From Gordionus sp. m RMFG-2023 (taxonomy: Eukaryota > Nematomorpha > Gordioida > Chordodea > Parachordodidae), in contig NC_088775.1 of NCBI RefSeq assembly GCF_954871325.1, positions 15,105,561 through 15,169,560 of the forward strand: a stretch of 64,000 bases of DNA. Direction: 5' to 3'. The first letter of the stretch is position 1, and the number at the start of each line of letters is the position of its first letter. Shown one piece after another: positions 45,501-59,979 of the stretch. The notes under the pieces were generated by a model. It was not told where the DNA came from. It made no database searches and saw nothing but the letters and a program-made list of their open reading frames with translations. The translations under genes and the position numbers were made by a program.

Positions 45501-48500
45501 TTTTACTATATCTCTAATTAAAGTGATGTAATATATGGATTCATTTCCAAAGATGAACTCTTCCCCCCCCCCCTCACTAAATTTCTAATTTATTTATTAA
45601 TATTTCGAACCCCTCACAATCTTTTAAGCAATATGTTCCCTGGGAGAAGGACATTTTTGCGTTTCAGTTCCATTCCCGCTTCGGCTAATAAAAATACCTT
45701 CAGTTACCCTTCGTTTTTCATGTTTCGGAGCTCAACGCATTCTTAAAAATAATCTCATTTTATTTTTACTATATTATATATTATGTATAATTTAGGCATT
45801 TTCCTAATAATTTATTATTTATATATACGCGGTAATATTAATTTGAGTGCTCTCAACACTAAATTAGTAATAATATTATCATTGAAATTTAAAAATTTTT
45901 ATTATAATTAATTTTATATTGAAAATATGATTAAAAAATTTTTTTATAATAATCTTTGATCTTAAAATCATATGATAATAATATTAACCATTAGGTAACA
46001 ATATTGTTATGTGATTGTAAAGCAAACTGGAATTTAGAATATAAAATACGAATATCAAGTACTAAATTTAAATTTTGGCATTCCAGAACTCTTCTAAGAA
46101 TGTTCCAGGGATCATCGTACGCGTTTCTTTCACGTTCAATAATTTTCCTGATTCTAAGATACAACATTTTATTAAATACGAACCTAACAAAATTTATATG
46201 GTTCCAATTCCACGGATCATTTGAGTGGGTAAAAGATAGTTCTCATGGAAAAAAAATGGCTTTAATAATTATTACTACATGAGAGTATATATTACGTGAA
46301 ATAGATCTGTGGATGTTGCTTAATTTTAACCCTATCTGTACTTTATAAAATTTTATATGTTTTAAAATAGTTTAAATAAATGATTAACCTTTCTATATGC
46401 ATTATAAATATATTTATCTTTTAAATTTTATCGATTCACCAAAATGGTATTAGCTAATAGATAAAAAAAATTTATTAATTTTTTATTTTACAAAATAACT
46501 TAAAAGATCAACTTGGTTTAACTAATTTTTTTTTAAAAAATTTAATCATTTTGGGAAGCAATTTATTATGTTTTGATTATGAATTTTTTATACAGAAAAT
46601 AAATGATGTTCTCTTATGAGCGTAAAAAATATTAACATGAAATTCTATCTAATTTAATCCAGAACTGATGCTTTTTAACAATGTAAAAAATTGGTTAAAG
46701 ATTGATTAAGATTTTATATATAAATTCAGTTTTAGCATTTAATTTAAAAAAGGATAATTATACATTGTAAAATTGATAATTTATTCGGATAGGCAAAAGT
46801 TTTGTCTAAAAAAATTATTAAGTAAGTATAATCTTTTAATTCATCAATTTTTAAGAAATAAGATAAAATAATAAAATATATATAAAAACTATTGAATGCG
46901 TAATACACATCACATTTTATATAATTACAAGGTTAAGGCAACTTTCTTCATTAACTATCTTCATCTTTTTTTTTCTCAAAAAGTAAATTCCCCTTTTTTT
47001 CAATAATAACAAAATTTTAATTAGTAATAACAAAATTTTTAAGCTTAAATAAAATTGTTTTCTTGTAATGACTTTATTTTTTTGTGTCAAAAAAATGGGA
47101 CCACATAGGCAAACTAATGAATATTAATATTCATATAACTTTATAAAAAGTCGTGTTCAGATTAAAATTAACAATTATTTTTTCTATGAATTGAAAAAGA
47201 AAAATTTAAATTATAATTACTGATGTAAATAAGTAAAATATTATAGCACGTTCTTTACATTAAAATATAATATTTTATCATAAAGTGTGAGGTAAATTAT
47301 TTAAAAGTAAAAAGAAAAAAACTTAATAATTTCGTTTTTCGAAAAATATCTATCATAATTATTTTGATCCCATTGTGGAAAAAATTTGTATAATTTTTTT
47401 TTGTATACATAGGTAAAATGTATTGATTTTCTCATTTATCATTGATGTACATACAATTATTTTTTTTGGTAGTATGAAAAGTTTTATTATAGGAATTTAT
47501 AATGTGTTTATGAATGAGTATTAATTCATAGAACTAACAAGGGCCTTTTTGCATTTCCTATCATTTCAAGGTTAAGAAAAATTTGGTTTCAATTTTCGGA
47601 ACGTTCCTTGAAAAATTTTTTTTAGTTTTATTTTTATTTTATTGATCAATACATTTTATTCAATTACTATATTAAATTATTACCATCTACATATCAATAT
47701 TTTATCTATCATTTCTATTTGTGAGAGCGTTCTTTTCGAATAAATTTATTGAGTGACTAAAAAAAATTTTTTAACACTAAGTTGTCAACCATACACTATA
47801 AAATTTAGAACACTTTATATTTTATAAAAATTAATTATATAACACTTTAATACAATAAATTTGAAATATATTCCTAATCACAAGATATGATAATATGATA
47901 TGTGTATACACTATCCCCCCCCCCTCCCCCCATGCCTACGATACTATAACGATATCCAATACCACCTCTTAACTAATCAAAGCTAGTGTCCTTCACCCCT
48001 TTATACTTTCATTTACAACCTTTTACTCCTATTTTAATCAAATGACGAGAAGCCATCACAACTCCATATCCCCTCCATTTCGCTTCTAGGAAGATTTTGA
48101 AAAAAATAATGAATTAAATTCATTTTAGCCGGAGTGAAACATAGTATATAATTATTTTTATTGTTGTATAATTTATTTTTTTTTATAATTTTTTTTAATA
48201 GTCAGAAATATCATATAAGATAAACTAGAATTCAAATATTTATGAGTGATTCATTATAAAATATTAATAATTAAAGGTTCAACGTTTCATATTTATAATT
48301 CGGAACGTTTTGAGAATTGTTTTTGGGATAATATTTTCCAAGTGATTTTATTCATTAAAATCTTTTTGATTTTTTTTGGTAAAGGTTTCGCTCCCACAAA
48401 GTCTCCGAAATGTTTATTTCCATATCTCTAGAATTTATTATTTTTACATTTTATATATTACGTATTTCTTAAGTTAAACTCTCACCAAATTATATTGATT

Positions 48501-50221
48501 ATGATTGCGTATGTCATATAAACTATAATTCAATAAAAATCGTATATAATGAATCATTTTATTAAAACAGCTTGTAGTAATATATATAATAATAGGTTGA
48601 TTCATTCAAAACTAATTGAATATTTAAATTCAATTATAATGATTGTGTCACATATAGCAAAATATTTTTTTAAATAAGATTATATAAAGGCACATTAATA
48701 TTTTAAAAATAAAAAGATATACGAATGGTATAATATATAAATTTTCTAAAGAAATTTAATTTGATATTTTTATATTAAAAAGAGAAATTAAATTTTGTAA
48801 ACGTTTTTGAGCAGTGATTTTTATTAACTCAAACAAAACAACCTAGAATTATCGATTAGATGTCTTATAAATCGTTTTAAAAGTAGAATGTCCTTAGAAA
48901 AATATATATATATTATCGTGTGATCATTATTAAAATTACCTCTCTTTCATCTACCGCAATCGGAGAAACCCCTCAAAAATTTATTTTGAAACATATACTA
49001 TTTTTATTTCAAAATAAAATAATACGCCATCTAAAAATCTTTAGAATTCGGTTGTATAATATGATTTAGTTTTCAAATTATGGACTGATATTTTTTTTAA
49101 AAAAATTTGTCTCCATGTAAAATTATAAAATTGGAGATGTAAGCATGGGGTTGCCAATTACCAATAGCCGATAAGACTTTGATTTTATTTCAGGTTCTTG
49201 ACAACTTTCTTAAAACTTTTTAACTTGCCTTTATTATTGTAAAAGTATATTGGTAAAATTTAAAGAACACAGCAGTAATTATCCCAGGTTAAGCAATTTT
49301 ATATGAAAGTTGTTAAGAATGTATGGAAATATTTCAGAACAAATCACATTATTAATGTAGATAAGTTTAGAAAACATTTAGGAAGAAAATAAATAAAAGG
49401 TATTATTGCTAGCATCCTTAGCCTAAGAGGGTTCACCTTTTTAAGGAATATTTTTCTAAATTAGCTAGAAATATTTATATTAAAAAATTAACAAAATAGG
49501 AAAGAAATATTCAAAGGAAAAAATGTGGGATAGAGGTATATTATTTAATATTGGAGTTTTAAAAGATTTGATTTCAAGTTTTACATAAATGAATGAAAGG
49601 CAAGAGGAATTAATGGGTGATCAAATTTTTTCCATTTTTATTTATTTAATTCGATTGAGATTATACTTGTGTAGATCATTTAGTCAGATCATTTTCTGTC
49701 TACTCCATAATGAAAGCTGAAATATCAAGACAAATAAATATAGCCACCTTAATAATCTTTTGTTTGTTCTGGTAGTCTCAGACACCTGTCAATCATTTGG
49801 ACCCTAAGTCCTAAATATTCAAAACAATAGGGCAATGGCTACGTTTAATCACAGGTGATCCAAAAGAAGGACTCTACCTATGACAAAGAATATCAATCGA
49901 AATCCAAGTATATTACATGGATCATTAACCCCCGAAGTTTTTCTTCATATATTTATTTAATCTTTTTAACTCGTCATAGGTTTATTTATTGAATTACTAA
50001 TATAATAAATTATCAATAGATAGGTAATGACGTATAATTGTTTTTGTTTAGATAAAATTAATGAAGGTGAAAAATATAAAAATAGAATTAAGGAGAAAGG
50101 ATAATGGATAATGGATTTAAAAAAGAGGATGTCTAAAAAAGGAAATAGTAAATAAAAACTAGGAAGAAGAAGGGAAGAAAAAAAGCATAATGAGGCATGA
50201 AATATTATTCGATGAAAGAGA
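45501..50221. other. Long stretch without firm feature
   Basis: C-tracts near 45557 and 47915. At 46088-46220 the plus strand after ATTCCAG reads NSSKNVPGIIVRVSFTFNNF then PDSKIQHFIKYEPNKIYMVP, a possible exon, but without support. The rest is A+T-rich and featureless to me. Confidence 0.35.
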
Positions 50222-50330
50222 TAAAACTTAGTAGTTAGAGCACGCCCTTAGAAAAGGGATTCCCATGCTGGTCGATTTTTTCACGAATCCGTCTTCCCAA
50301 TTCTTTATTGAGCTTTGCTACCGAATGAAT
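50222..50330 (+). repeat. tRNA-derived SINE candidate 4
   Basis: AGTAGTTAGAGCACGCCCTT is close to a tRNA D-arm/A box and runs into an anticodon-like CCCT...AGGG hairpin. CATGCTGGTCGATTTTTTC then sits where the T-arm/B box belongs but is worn. More likely a tRNA-derived SINE than a working tRNA gene. Confidence 0.45.
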
Positions 50331-50503
50331 TTAGAAATAAAATTTTTAATATATAAAAAATAATATTAAAATTAATTATGTTCATCATTTTAAAATATTA
50401 ATTTTTGTCTAATAATGGCTAAATAAGTTAGTGTATTTTAACTACTCGAAAAAAAAAATATAGGTAGCTCTATTTATTCAAAAATAGAAAGCAGCATGTA
50501 TAC

Positions 50504-50681
50504 TAGTGATGCATAATCACTCCAGCCAACTTAATATTTTCGCCTAATCCTAGAGATTTCGCTAATAGACGTCCAAACCTTTGTGCCCTCTATGAGCATC
50601 TTCAGGCTAGCGTCATATTTTTTTTATAAAATACTGAGCTAGCCCTTTTAAAAAATAGGCTCAAATTTATAGCACGATACT
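50504..50681. mobile_element. Member of the TAGTGTTGTTAA MITE family
   Basis: Worn ends (TAGTGATGCATAA and, inverted, AGTATCGTGCTATAAA). The core carries CTAGAGATTTCGCTAATAGA, AAACCTTTGTGCCCTCTATG and GAGCATCTTCAGGCT, matching the copies at 51390, 58714 and 59140. Confidence 0.65.
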
Positions 50682-51389
50682 TCAATAGCTATTATAAGCA
50701 TTCGTTTATATTTGCAAAAAAAGTTACTTGATTTACGATATCGAGAAAAAAATTTTTAAAAAATCACTTTAAACATGAGATAGCCATAAAAATATTTATT
50801 TATAACCATTGACTATTTTTCCATCTTATCTTTTATAACGACAAATCCTTCTTCTGGAATTGAAATTTTTTTTTTCTTTTCAAAATTTTATCTTGAAGAT
50901 TATATCACACAATTATTTTTTTTACAAAATAATTTATTACATATTTCCCTATGATTTAGTATTATAAATGCTTTTTGAGCATTCTAAATGCACACTAATA
51001 TTAGCTAAAATTCGTACATCTATGAAAAATTTTATCAAATTTTTGAAGTTTTTTTTATTATTTTGGTATAATTCTTCACCATCTTTAACACTATTTAATT
51101 TGCATAAATTATTTTAAATTTTAAACATTTCGCATGATTTATATTTTTTAATAACATTTCTATATGTTATTTTATATTATGGAAGAATGAAACAGATTTA
51201 TATTTAACTTCTTTTTTCTTTAAACTATAAGTAAAAATGGGCTAATATGTTATACATTAAAATCTATCTACAATAAAATTCTGTACAGTAAATATTATTT
51301 GCAGTGTATCAAATTTAAAACCCCGAAAATACATTATGATATTTTACTTTATATCCTTGAAATTGAAGTTACAAATATCTATTAAAAAC

Positions 51390-51611
51390 TAGTGTTGTTA
51401 AACGGCTCATTTTGAGCCGATTTTTTAAAACGGCTAACTCAATATTGTAACCAGAATAATATTACCTAAGCCTTGAGATTTCGATGATATTTGTTAAGAC
51501 CTTTGTTCCTTCTATAACCAAAATCATCAGGCTTGCATAATATTTTTCTGGATGAAATAATGAGTTAGCCGTTTTTAAAAATGGGCTCAAAACGAGCCGT
51601 TTAAAACACTA
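51390..51611. mobile_element. Member of the TAGTGTTGTTAA MITE family, best copy
   Basis: Ends TAGTGTTGTTAAACGGCTC and, inverted, TAGTGTTTTAAACGGCTCG; the repeats extend through AACGGCTAACTCA. Flanks TTAAAAAC (51382-51389) and TTGAAAAC (51612-51619) agree at 7 of 8. The core has CCTTGAGATTTCGATGATAT and CCTTTGTTCCTTCTATAACC. Confidence 0.85.
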
Positions 51612-52474
51612 TTGAAAACCAAATTATAAAGCCCGGAAGAGAGTATTATTTCTAGAGCAAGTCAGTCTTAGTCCTGCGCTTTTTTTATATTCGTTTGTTT
51701 TTTTGTACATTAATCAGCTAAATATTTGATTTATGCCCAAATCAATATTCATATAACTGATCAAATCTTCATTTATATTAGTTAATAATTATTATAAATA
51801 ATTTACATTATAAGACCAGCACTAGTGTAACGTACATGATATGTGAAAGTGGAGCATTTTAGTACTCCATTTTAGAATGGTTCAGGTTTAAAGTTTGAGA
51901 TGGTAAAATTTATTCTGTCATGAACCCATCTATCAAATATTAGACCCCATCATCTCCCGAGGAAATGTTTTAAATGCTAAAATATTGGAAGTCTGGGAAA
52001 CCTAATCCGTCCCCGAAAACCCAACCCACTGTCGACCCGTGTTTTCCAGTTTGGAAATGATTTTTTTACATTTGCTAACTTAATCTGATATTAATAAAGG
52101 TGATTTGACTCTACTTTATGTCACATAATTGTTTTAACTTAATCCCATTTTAAAAATGAAATCTAATTATATTATAGTTACTATATTAAATTTGATTCGA
52201 AGATTCTTACAATAACGCGTATATGTGTATTTATGATATATCATTTTAAGCATGATTCTTTATGATATCCGATATAATAATCCCTAAGTTGGAATGTTTG
52301 TCTACATTAAAACCGGTAAAATGTTCTGATTTAAAATAGTCATTTTGGCAATATTTTTCAAAACCGAATTCCTTCCTGGCACACCAAGTGTAACAAACAT
52401 TTATATCCGGTCTAAATTCAATTATCGAATTATTTATATTGACTTACCTAAAATTTTAGGTTACATGTCAATAC

Positions 52475-52860
52475 CGCGAAAATTTTAGCACTAAATGTAT
52501 TATCATGAAAGCTACCGCGAATGTCGATTACCGCGAAATAATATTATAGCGAATGCATTAGCGCGATTGCATTATCGCGAATGCATTACAGCGAATGCAT
52601 TATAGCGAATTTATTACTGCGAAATATCATGGTGAATGCATTAGAGAATGTAATACCGCGAAAGTGTTATCACGAATGTATTGTAGCGAATACATTACAG
52701 CGAATATATTATAGACAATACATACAGCGAATGAATTATCGCGAATACATTATCGCGAATGTATTACTGTGAAAGCATTATCGCGAATGCATTGCAGCAA
52801 AAGCTTTATGTGAATGCATTATAGAGAAGAATGCATTGTCGCGAACGCATACGAATTCAA
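52475..52860. repeat. 14-bp minisatellite, ~27 degenerate units
   Basis: The unit GCGAATGCATTATC and variants (GCGAATGCATTACA, GCGAATACATTATC) repeats head to tail. The frame at 52581-52772 cycles through the repeat and is not a gene. The unit is CpG-rich compared with the flanks. Confidence 0.9.
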
Positions 52861-55800
52861 TTATCTAAATGAATTATATCGGGAATGGAGTTTGATATGA
52901 AAATTACAATTATATATTTATCGGCCTTTAGACAGACTTAGTCGAATCTGGAAATTAAGTTAAATTCGGGCTTGGGTCAAAAGACTTCTTTTTTTTGAAA
53001 ATAGGGCTAAGGCTTTTGATTTTTTGACTCAAAATATATAAAAAAATTCTAAGCAATAAAATAGATTTCTCTAGGATTAGTGTAAAGGAATTAAATTTTT
53101 ATATTAATTGATTTTTTAAATATGCATTAAATTTAGGACAGGCAGGCTCAGGCCTTAAATTTAAAATTATGGCTAGGCTAAAATAAATTGAGATTTTGGA
53201 TGGAGCTTTGGCTGAGATAAATTAAATTTGAGAGGCGCTAAGAAAAATCTTATTTAAAACATTAAGTAAAACAGATAATTAGTTCTCGGAAATCATTTAT
53301 ATTATTCTTTGACAAAACATGCTTTAATTAGTGAGGGATTTAGTATTCTTGATAAGTTTATTTTGATAATAAATTTGTATAAAGTTCTCTTATTGCTTAA
53401 TCAAAAAGACAAGGCCAAAGCTTATCATAACAAGACATGAAATAATATTCCGCATCATAGGTAAATTGTCAAATTGAATGACTACACATCTCAGAACTTA
53501 ATTCATGTAATCGATGATGAAATTGCGACTATTGTGACTCAGGAAAATTGGGAATAACAATAGAATAATGATTTCCTTAATTGATTCTTGTTAGGTTCTT
53601 GCTTTTTTCTAGTTATGTGATTAAAGAAAATATAATTTGCCATGAGAATGATTCCTGAATTCTGTAGGTATAGTGGAATATTCGTCCAGTAGAGACCTCA
53701 AAATATGGATGTTTCCTTAGACCGTTATCAAGTAATAGGCTACAACCTTTTGAATCTTACAAACTTGAAAGAAAAATTGGTAAAATATGGCTCTTAATTT
53801 CTCAAGAAATAATCAAATTGGCATTTAGGTGTTATACAAGAAAAAAAAAGATAGATTGATAACATTAATTATATTTATTATTTTAATAATTTTATGGATC
53901 TCAAAGTATGCTTTGTGTTTTACATTATAATTTATGACGATAAAAATTTGAAAAAAAGGCGAGCGTCTGGCTATAGATCTAATAATGGAAACACATCTAG
54001 CTCATATTTATAAATAAATAAAAATAAATGTGTTAAGTTTTTTTGTCAAATATTAGTATTTCGAATTTTCAAAACGACTTAATCTAATTATTTAAAAAAA
54101 ATTAAGAATACTAAATTCCATATATTTTTTAAATAAAATACGAAATAAGTGACGTGTTTTAGAGTTATAAAAATTTAAAAACGCTACGTTAAATAAATAT
54201 TAAAAATTGTTATATTTTGAAAAATATTTTATAATCCTAATTTCCAAACCTGATCTACTTTTAGTAAGCTATTATGTAATAAGAAGATATTACCCAAGTT
54301 TTTTTATCAAATAATTTTGTCTAATTCATTCTTGACTAGGAATTAGCTCTGAGCGTAAAATTTGAGAAAATGAATGCCAGAGGCAAAAATTAGATATGAA
54401 AAAACTAGAATTACGATCAAATCACGAGAGCTGACATTTTCTGTTTCGACCTCGAGCACTGCCAAATAAAAGTATATTTAACATTTCAATTATAATTGAA
54501 ATCTAACTATATAGTTGGAATAAGTGACCTAAAGGTGAATTTGTTGGCCTCATTAGTTTAAAGGGTGGAGGGCACTGCATTGCAGCGTGCAGCTTTCCTA
54601 ATAAAGTTTAATTATCCACTCACTCTTCACATTAAAAATATCTGTTCTTTTTCTATCATCAATTTATCGGTGGTTATATTCCTATAAAATTTGATTATAT
54701 ACTTAGGACGTATATTGATAATAAATTTCAACAATACTTTATTTTAAAATTTTTATTTTTCCTAGTGTAGACTATATACAATATTATTTAATGTATTTTT
54801 TTTGTTTACGCATATGGATTTTATTTTATATTAGCAGTTAGTATCTCTCAAAATTTAATTAACCATTTATCCATCTGTTAATTATCAGTAATATTTGCTT
54901 TATATATTATCATAACAAAAATAATAGATTCTTCGTTAGTTATTATCTAATCGATTAATTGGTGTTTGGCCAGTCTATATAAAATAATTTAGTACCGAAT
55001 AATCAGGGTTCCCAGTCTTGCTCCGGTTCCAAACTTTATTTTTAGAAACAATTTTCTTTTTTTTATACTTTCACTTCATTTAACAATATTTACAAGTTTA
55101 CAACAATATTTATAAGTTTACAACAATATTTATTTTTAGCCCTCGAATTTAAGATAGAAAATAGACTAAGCTAACTCCATATGTCTGGGGAACTTATTTA
55201 AGATGGAAACAAAAATTATAAAAATGTATAGCTCCTGACGCTTCAGTTTTTATTTGACTTAATAATCCGATCTCCTTAATATCGGACTATGTTCCTAATA
55301 GTCTTAGCGGGTTTTCTATTTTCAAGATCCCTCATTCCCCGTACCCCACGAGAGAAAAATTTTAAGGCAATATCCCCAGAATTACTCCCATAAACATTTT
55401 ACATTTCACACCTTCCGTACGTGAAAGATATATTGAGAAAATGTCTCCTACCCTCATTCTCTCAACCCCATTTGACTAAAATCTTGAGTAGTTTTTTTTT
55501 TAAGTCGCGAAATTGAGGTTTTTAGCCATGCTAGATAGTAAATAATTATTTTTTCATTAGGGAATTAAATATAATCAAATGTGTGTATCATTTGGATTGG
55601 GCTGAATAAATGAAGTCTTATATATAAAGGAAAGAAGAAGGGGGGGGGGAGGGGTTCAAAAAGGAATAGAAATTAAAGATCAGCGACTTATCAAACCGGT
55701 GAGGGGAAATTTTTGCAAAGGTTATTCAGCATTTTCCAAAAATTATTTTTCCGGCATTAAATAATTCTATATAATTGATAAAATTCCAGGCTGAAACATA

Positions 55801-58713
55801 AACTAGATGATAAGGAGAATATACAATTAATTTTAATTTATATAGATAATTGAAAAAATTGATGTACGATCGCATTTGAATAATTTTGAATCTAATATAG
55901 CGCATATTTTATTTCAATATAAGAAAGCCATATTTTTAAATTTTGATGATCACCGATATTATAACAATTTATTCAATGCTAAATAATTTACAGTATTCAA
56001 TCTAGTTGCACTTGAAATTACATATCAAATGTGATCAGGGAGACCGGGTTTATATAGCCATGTTATTTTACTATTATTTCATTTTAGCAATTGTTATAAT
56101 CTTAATTAATATTTAAATTGAATAATTATAAATATTCTATAGTAATTTTTAAGATGCATAATTAAATAGAGATAAAATTTTTTGTTTATAATGAGGTCAT
56201 ATTGTGCATTTAGATAATTTAAAATAAATTTGGGCATTTTTTGCAGTTTGATTATATTAAAAGAATTTAAACTTTCATTATAATTGTAAGAAATAACGTA
56301 TAGAAAAGTCTTAGATTAACATTTTTATAAGCATTTCTAAAAATCAGGTGTTTTTTTTACGAAATTTCATTTGAATAATGTTAAAAAATTATTAGGCTTT
56401 ATTTAGATTGTTATTTTCTGTAAATTTTGATATGCTGATGATGGCAAAATACTAAGTGTCAATTTAAAACATATCATATCCTCATCTATTCATATGTTAG
56501 TAATATAACGAAGAGCAAATTTATTCGATTAGAATTTTTTTAGTCAAAAGAGAAAAGAGGTATAAAAAATAATTTTTTCGAAATATTATATTTATTAGAA
56601 TGAATAAATCCCATAATGAGCTTATAGTAACAAAAACACTTCATGAGACTAATTTTAAACAAGTTAGTTTTAAGGGAATTACTTAGCTATGCCTATATTT
56701 GCAACATATCTCTTTTAATTTTAATTGATTATTTAATATCACACTTTTTATATAAATAATGATTTTAAAACTTATTTTCTCGAGGTGTATAAATAAATAA
56801 TATTCTTTTCTTCTAACTTTTTCTACCCCCCCCCCCCCCTCGAGAATACTCCGGACTTTTCAATTATAATATCTCTAACTCTAATTATTTTCAACATCAA
56901 TTTTTATATGTTAAATCTCAATATATTTTTTATTTTTTACAATAAAAATTAATTTTTTTTTAACTAATGAATAATATCAATCTATATTCTGTATAAAATA
57001 TAAATAATATAGAATTATACACATAAATTAAATTGTTTTCAATGAATCGAACTACTATGTAAATGAAAATGTTGTCAACTTAATATGCCTTTCTTCCAAA
57101 GTGATATAAGTTATGGGGTATTGAGTTATAGTTCTCACGCGAGGATTTGATATCCTGAAATCTCATTGATTAATGTGGAATCTGTAAAAAGGAACTACGA
57201 GGTTTCTAAGAATCCCGAACATATATAAATATCCTGAAAAATAACCCCAATAAAAAGATATCGGATAAAAATACTCACGGAGAAAAAGACACCTGACAAA
57301 TATCCCCAAAATAATAAAAAAAAATTAAGCGTTAAAAAGGGGGAATCAAAAAAAATTTATATTAATTCATTCTACACATCTCTTAGCATCTATTAGATTT
57401 TGCCGAATGTAGAAAAAATTTTTAACATCATTATATTAAATCACCCGAAGAATTTGAATAAATTTTAACTTTCATTTTAGTTTCTCCTAGGGGAACAAAA
57501 ATATAATAATTTGTGTTCTAGATATTAGTTTTGCTGTCAAAAACCATGTTAGGTCTCATCAGTGTAAAACTTAACTATTTTTGATATCATTGTATGCATA
57601 CATTGATCTTTAATCCAAAAATAATTTTACCGGATCTAACAATAATCTATCGAAAAATCTTCTAACAAGATCAAAACCGGCCTATAGTTATGAATATCAC
57701 GTGTATTCTTACAATTTTCTAATATTTTTATAAATTTTAATTAAAATAGTAATTTAAAATTATTATAAATTCACTTTAGTTAATAAAAAATTTCCGTATC
57801 CATTGGTTTACCAAGAAAAATAAATTAAAATAACATAAACACCATGTACAACATTTAAATCATTTATTTGGCACGTTGTTTAAATTTATATATACTAATT
57901 TTTCCTGAAATATATTTGCAACAGAATACCTATCTTATAAATTCCAGACATTCATAGATATTATGCTATTTGCTAAGGCAATTCGTGTATTGATGATTTT
58001 TGACTGTAAAATATTAATTAAAAAAGTGAAAGGAAAGCATTTATGAAAATTGAATTTGATTTATATTGTTGCTTTCAAAAATGGTAAAAAATCGTTAATT
58101 ATAAATTTGAGATTTCCACAAGTCCACAATATAATTTACTGTTATGGCCATATATTATATTTACAAAAACTGAGTTTTAATTGAACTATATAATATTTTA
58201 ACAATCATAATATAAGTATACCAGGCCAAGTATATTATATCATTTAAAAGATATTTATAAAAAAATTGTTCAGTGTTGGCATGATGGTAAAAAAAGTAAA
58301 TATATATAATATCTAAAAATGTAATATAAATTTATTTTAAAGGATTATATTTTAAAAGAATAATTACATTTCTGTCTAATTCTCGAAAAATATTTTTTAT
58401 TACTCTGATTGAATATTAATTAATGAATATTAAATTATATGCAATGGAGAGAACCATTGAAACGCACAAATATAATTGAAAAACATTTGAAGAAAATAAA
58501 CTAATTATAATCGTTCACTTATGAAATTTAAATTAAAAATTTTCATCTTTTTTTTTATAGTCAAAGAGCATCATATAACAATTAGAATAAACGAAATTTT
58601 GTCAAAAAGGCCAGAGAAAAACTCATAATTTAAATGTGAGTTTTATAAAATAAGACATTTCCATTAATCTAAATGACTAAAATCAAGCTTAAATTTTATA
58701 TTTTATTCTCATC
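52861..58713. other. Long stretch without firm feature
   Basis: G/C tracts near 55641 and 56826. A motif-rich but worn area with GGCTTGGGTCAAAA and AGGCTCAGGCCTTAAA lies at 52920-53230 and may be an old element. Otherwise A+T-rich with no exon or RNA gene recognised. Confidence 0.35.
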
Positions 58714-58935
58714 TAGAGTTGTTAAAGGGCCCGATTTGGGACAATTTTAAAAAATGGCTCGATTAAGATAGCCAAAATAATATTATGTAAACATCGAGAT
58801 TTGGAAAATTGAAGTTCAAACCTTTCTGCTATCTATGAGCAAAATCTACAAGCTTAAATAAAATTATTTTGGCAACAATCTTAATCAAGCCATTTTTTAA
58901 AAAATCGATTCAAATCGGACCCTTTAACAATACTA
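58714..58935. mobile_element. Member of the TAGTGTTGTTAA MITE family
   Basis: Ends TAGAGTTGTTAAAGGGCCCG and, inverted, TAGTATTGTTAAAGGGTCCG. Flanks TTCTCATC (58706-58713) and TTTCCATC (58936-58943) agree at 6 of 8, both differences being transitions. The core has ATCGAGATTTGG and CTATGAGCAAAATCTACAAG. Confidence 0.8.
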
Positions 58936-59139
58936 TTTCCATCTAAAATATCTAATTTTATTCATTAATCTTTATAATATAAATCAATTAATACATCTAA
59001 GCTTTAATATTGTTCTCAAAAAGAATAACATTTATATTTTTGAGCGTTATTATTAATCTAAAAACACCTTATACAACGCCTTTTTCGTTCCGTCCATGTT
59101 TCATAAATATACCCAAAACTTTGTTCCTGATCACTATTT

Positions 59140-59333
59140 ATTAGCCAAATTCCCGATTTGGATCTATCTTAAAAAACGACCCGATTAAGATTTTAGTTAA
59201 GCCTGGAGATTTTGCTCAAAAATGGCAGAAAGGTTAGGACCTCTATTTGCCACATCTCGAGGCTTAATTTTATTTTGGTTAAAATCTTAATCGAGCCGTT
59301 TTTAAGAATGGACCCGAATCGGGCAATACTACT
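59140..59333. mobile_element. Member of the TAGTGTTGTTAA MITE family
   Basis: The right end, inverted, is CAGTAGTATTGCCCGATTCG; the left has ATTCCCGATTTGGATC. The core AAGCCTGGAGATTTTGCTCA and CCACATCTCGAGGCTT matches the copies at 50504, 51390 and 58714. The left end is worn. Confidence 0.7.
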
Positions 59334-59979
59334 GTTTATAACTATCTTCAATTTTGAATTTTCTAGACATAAATTTAATTATTTTATTTAAGAATAAAAT
59401 AATTTGAGGATTTTATCTAAATTGGCCTGCTGCATTTATAATCTTATTTTAATTAAAAATATAGCCATTATTTTTATAATTTCCCATAATAAAGAATAAG
59501 AATGCACATGCACTTCTATTCCCATGGAGTCTAAAAAAATTAATCCTTTCCAAAAATGTTTATAATACCTAATTAAAGAAATAAAATATAGTTATTATTT
59601 TTTGGAATAATAATGAAATATTTAAAAATTATTATTCAAAAATAAAAAAATACAATTTGCATGTATTATAACAATATAACGAAAAAACTATTACGCGATA
59701 TTTATTGATAATTAAGCCAAAAGATTAAATATCTATTATTTTTCATCCATGTTCCATCTTGGCTAAATATTGTCCTCTTCTTGTTTTTTAGAGATGTTTC
59801 CAGTATGGTATATATATCTTTATTTAACACATTTGATCTTATCGGAAAGTTTTTTTAAAACACATTTATTCATTTACTACTCGTTAGAGTTAGGCCAATG
59901 GCTAAAAAAATCAGCGAATTCGGTTTAATCTACAGGTGCATGCTGGAAGAAATCAGTTAAGCGTAAAGGCAAGAGTTAT

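Noticed and set aside
52581-52772. 63-codon frame
   Set aside because: Cycles through the 14-bp minisatellite; no independent coding signal.
53260-53800. IS1595/ISXO2-like transposase relic
   Set aside because: A few scattered residues fit only after several frame changes; too weak to call.
57540-57580. Second hammerhead (minus-strand CTGATGAGACC)
   Set aside because: A short stem II can form, but the GAAA strand is absent (TTTT instead) and no stem I or III follows.
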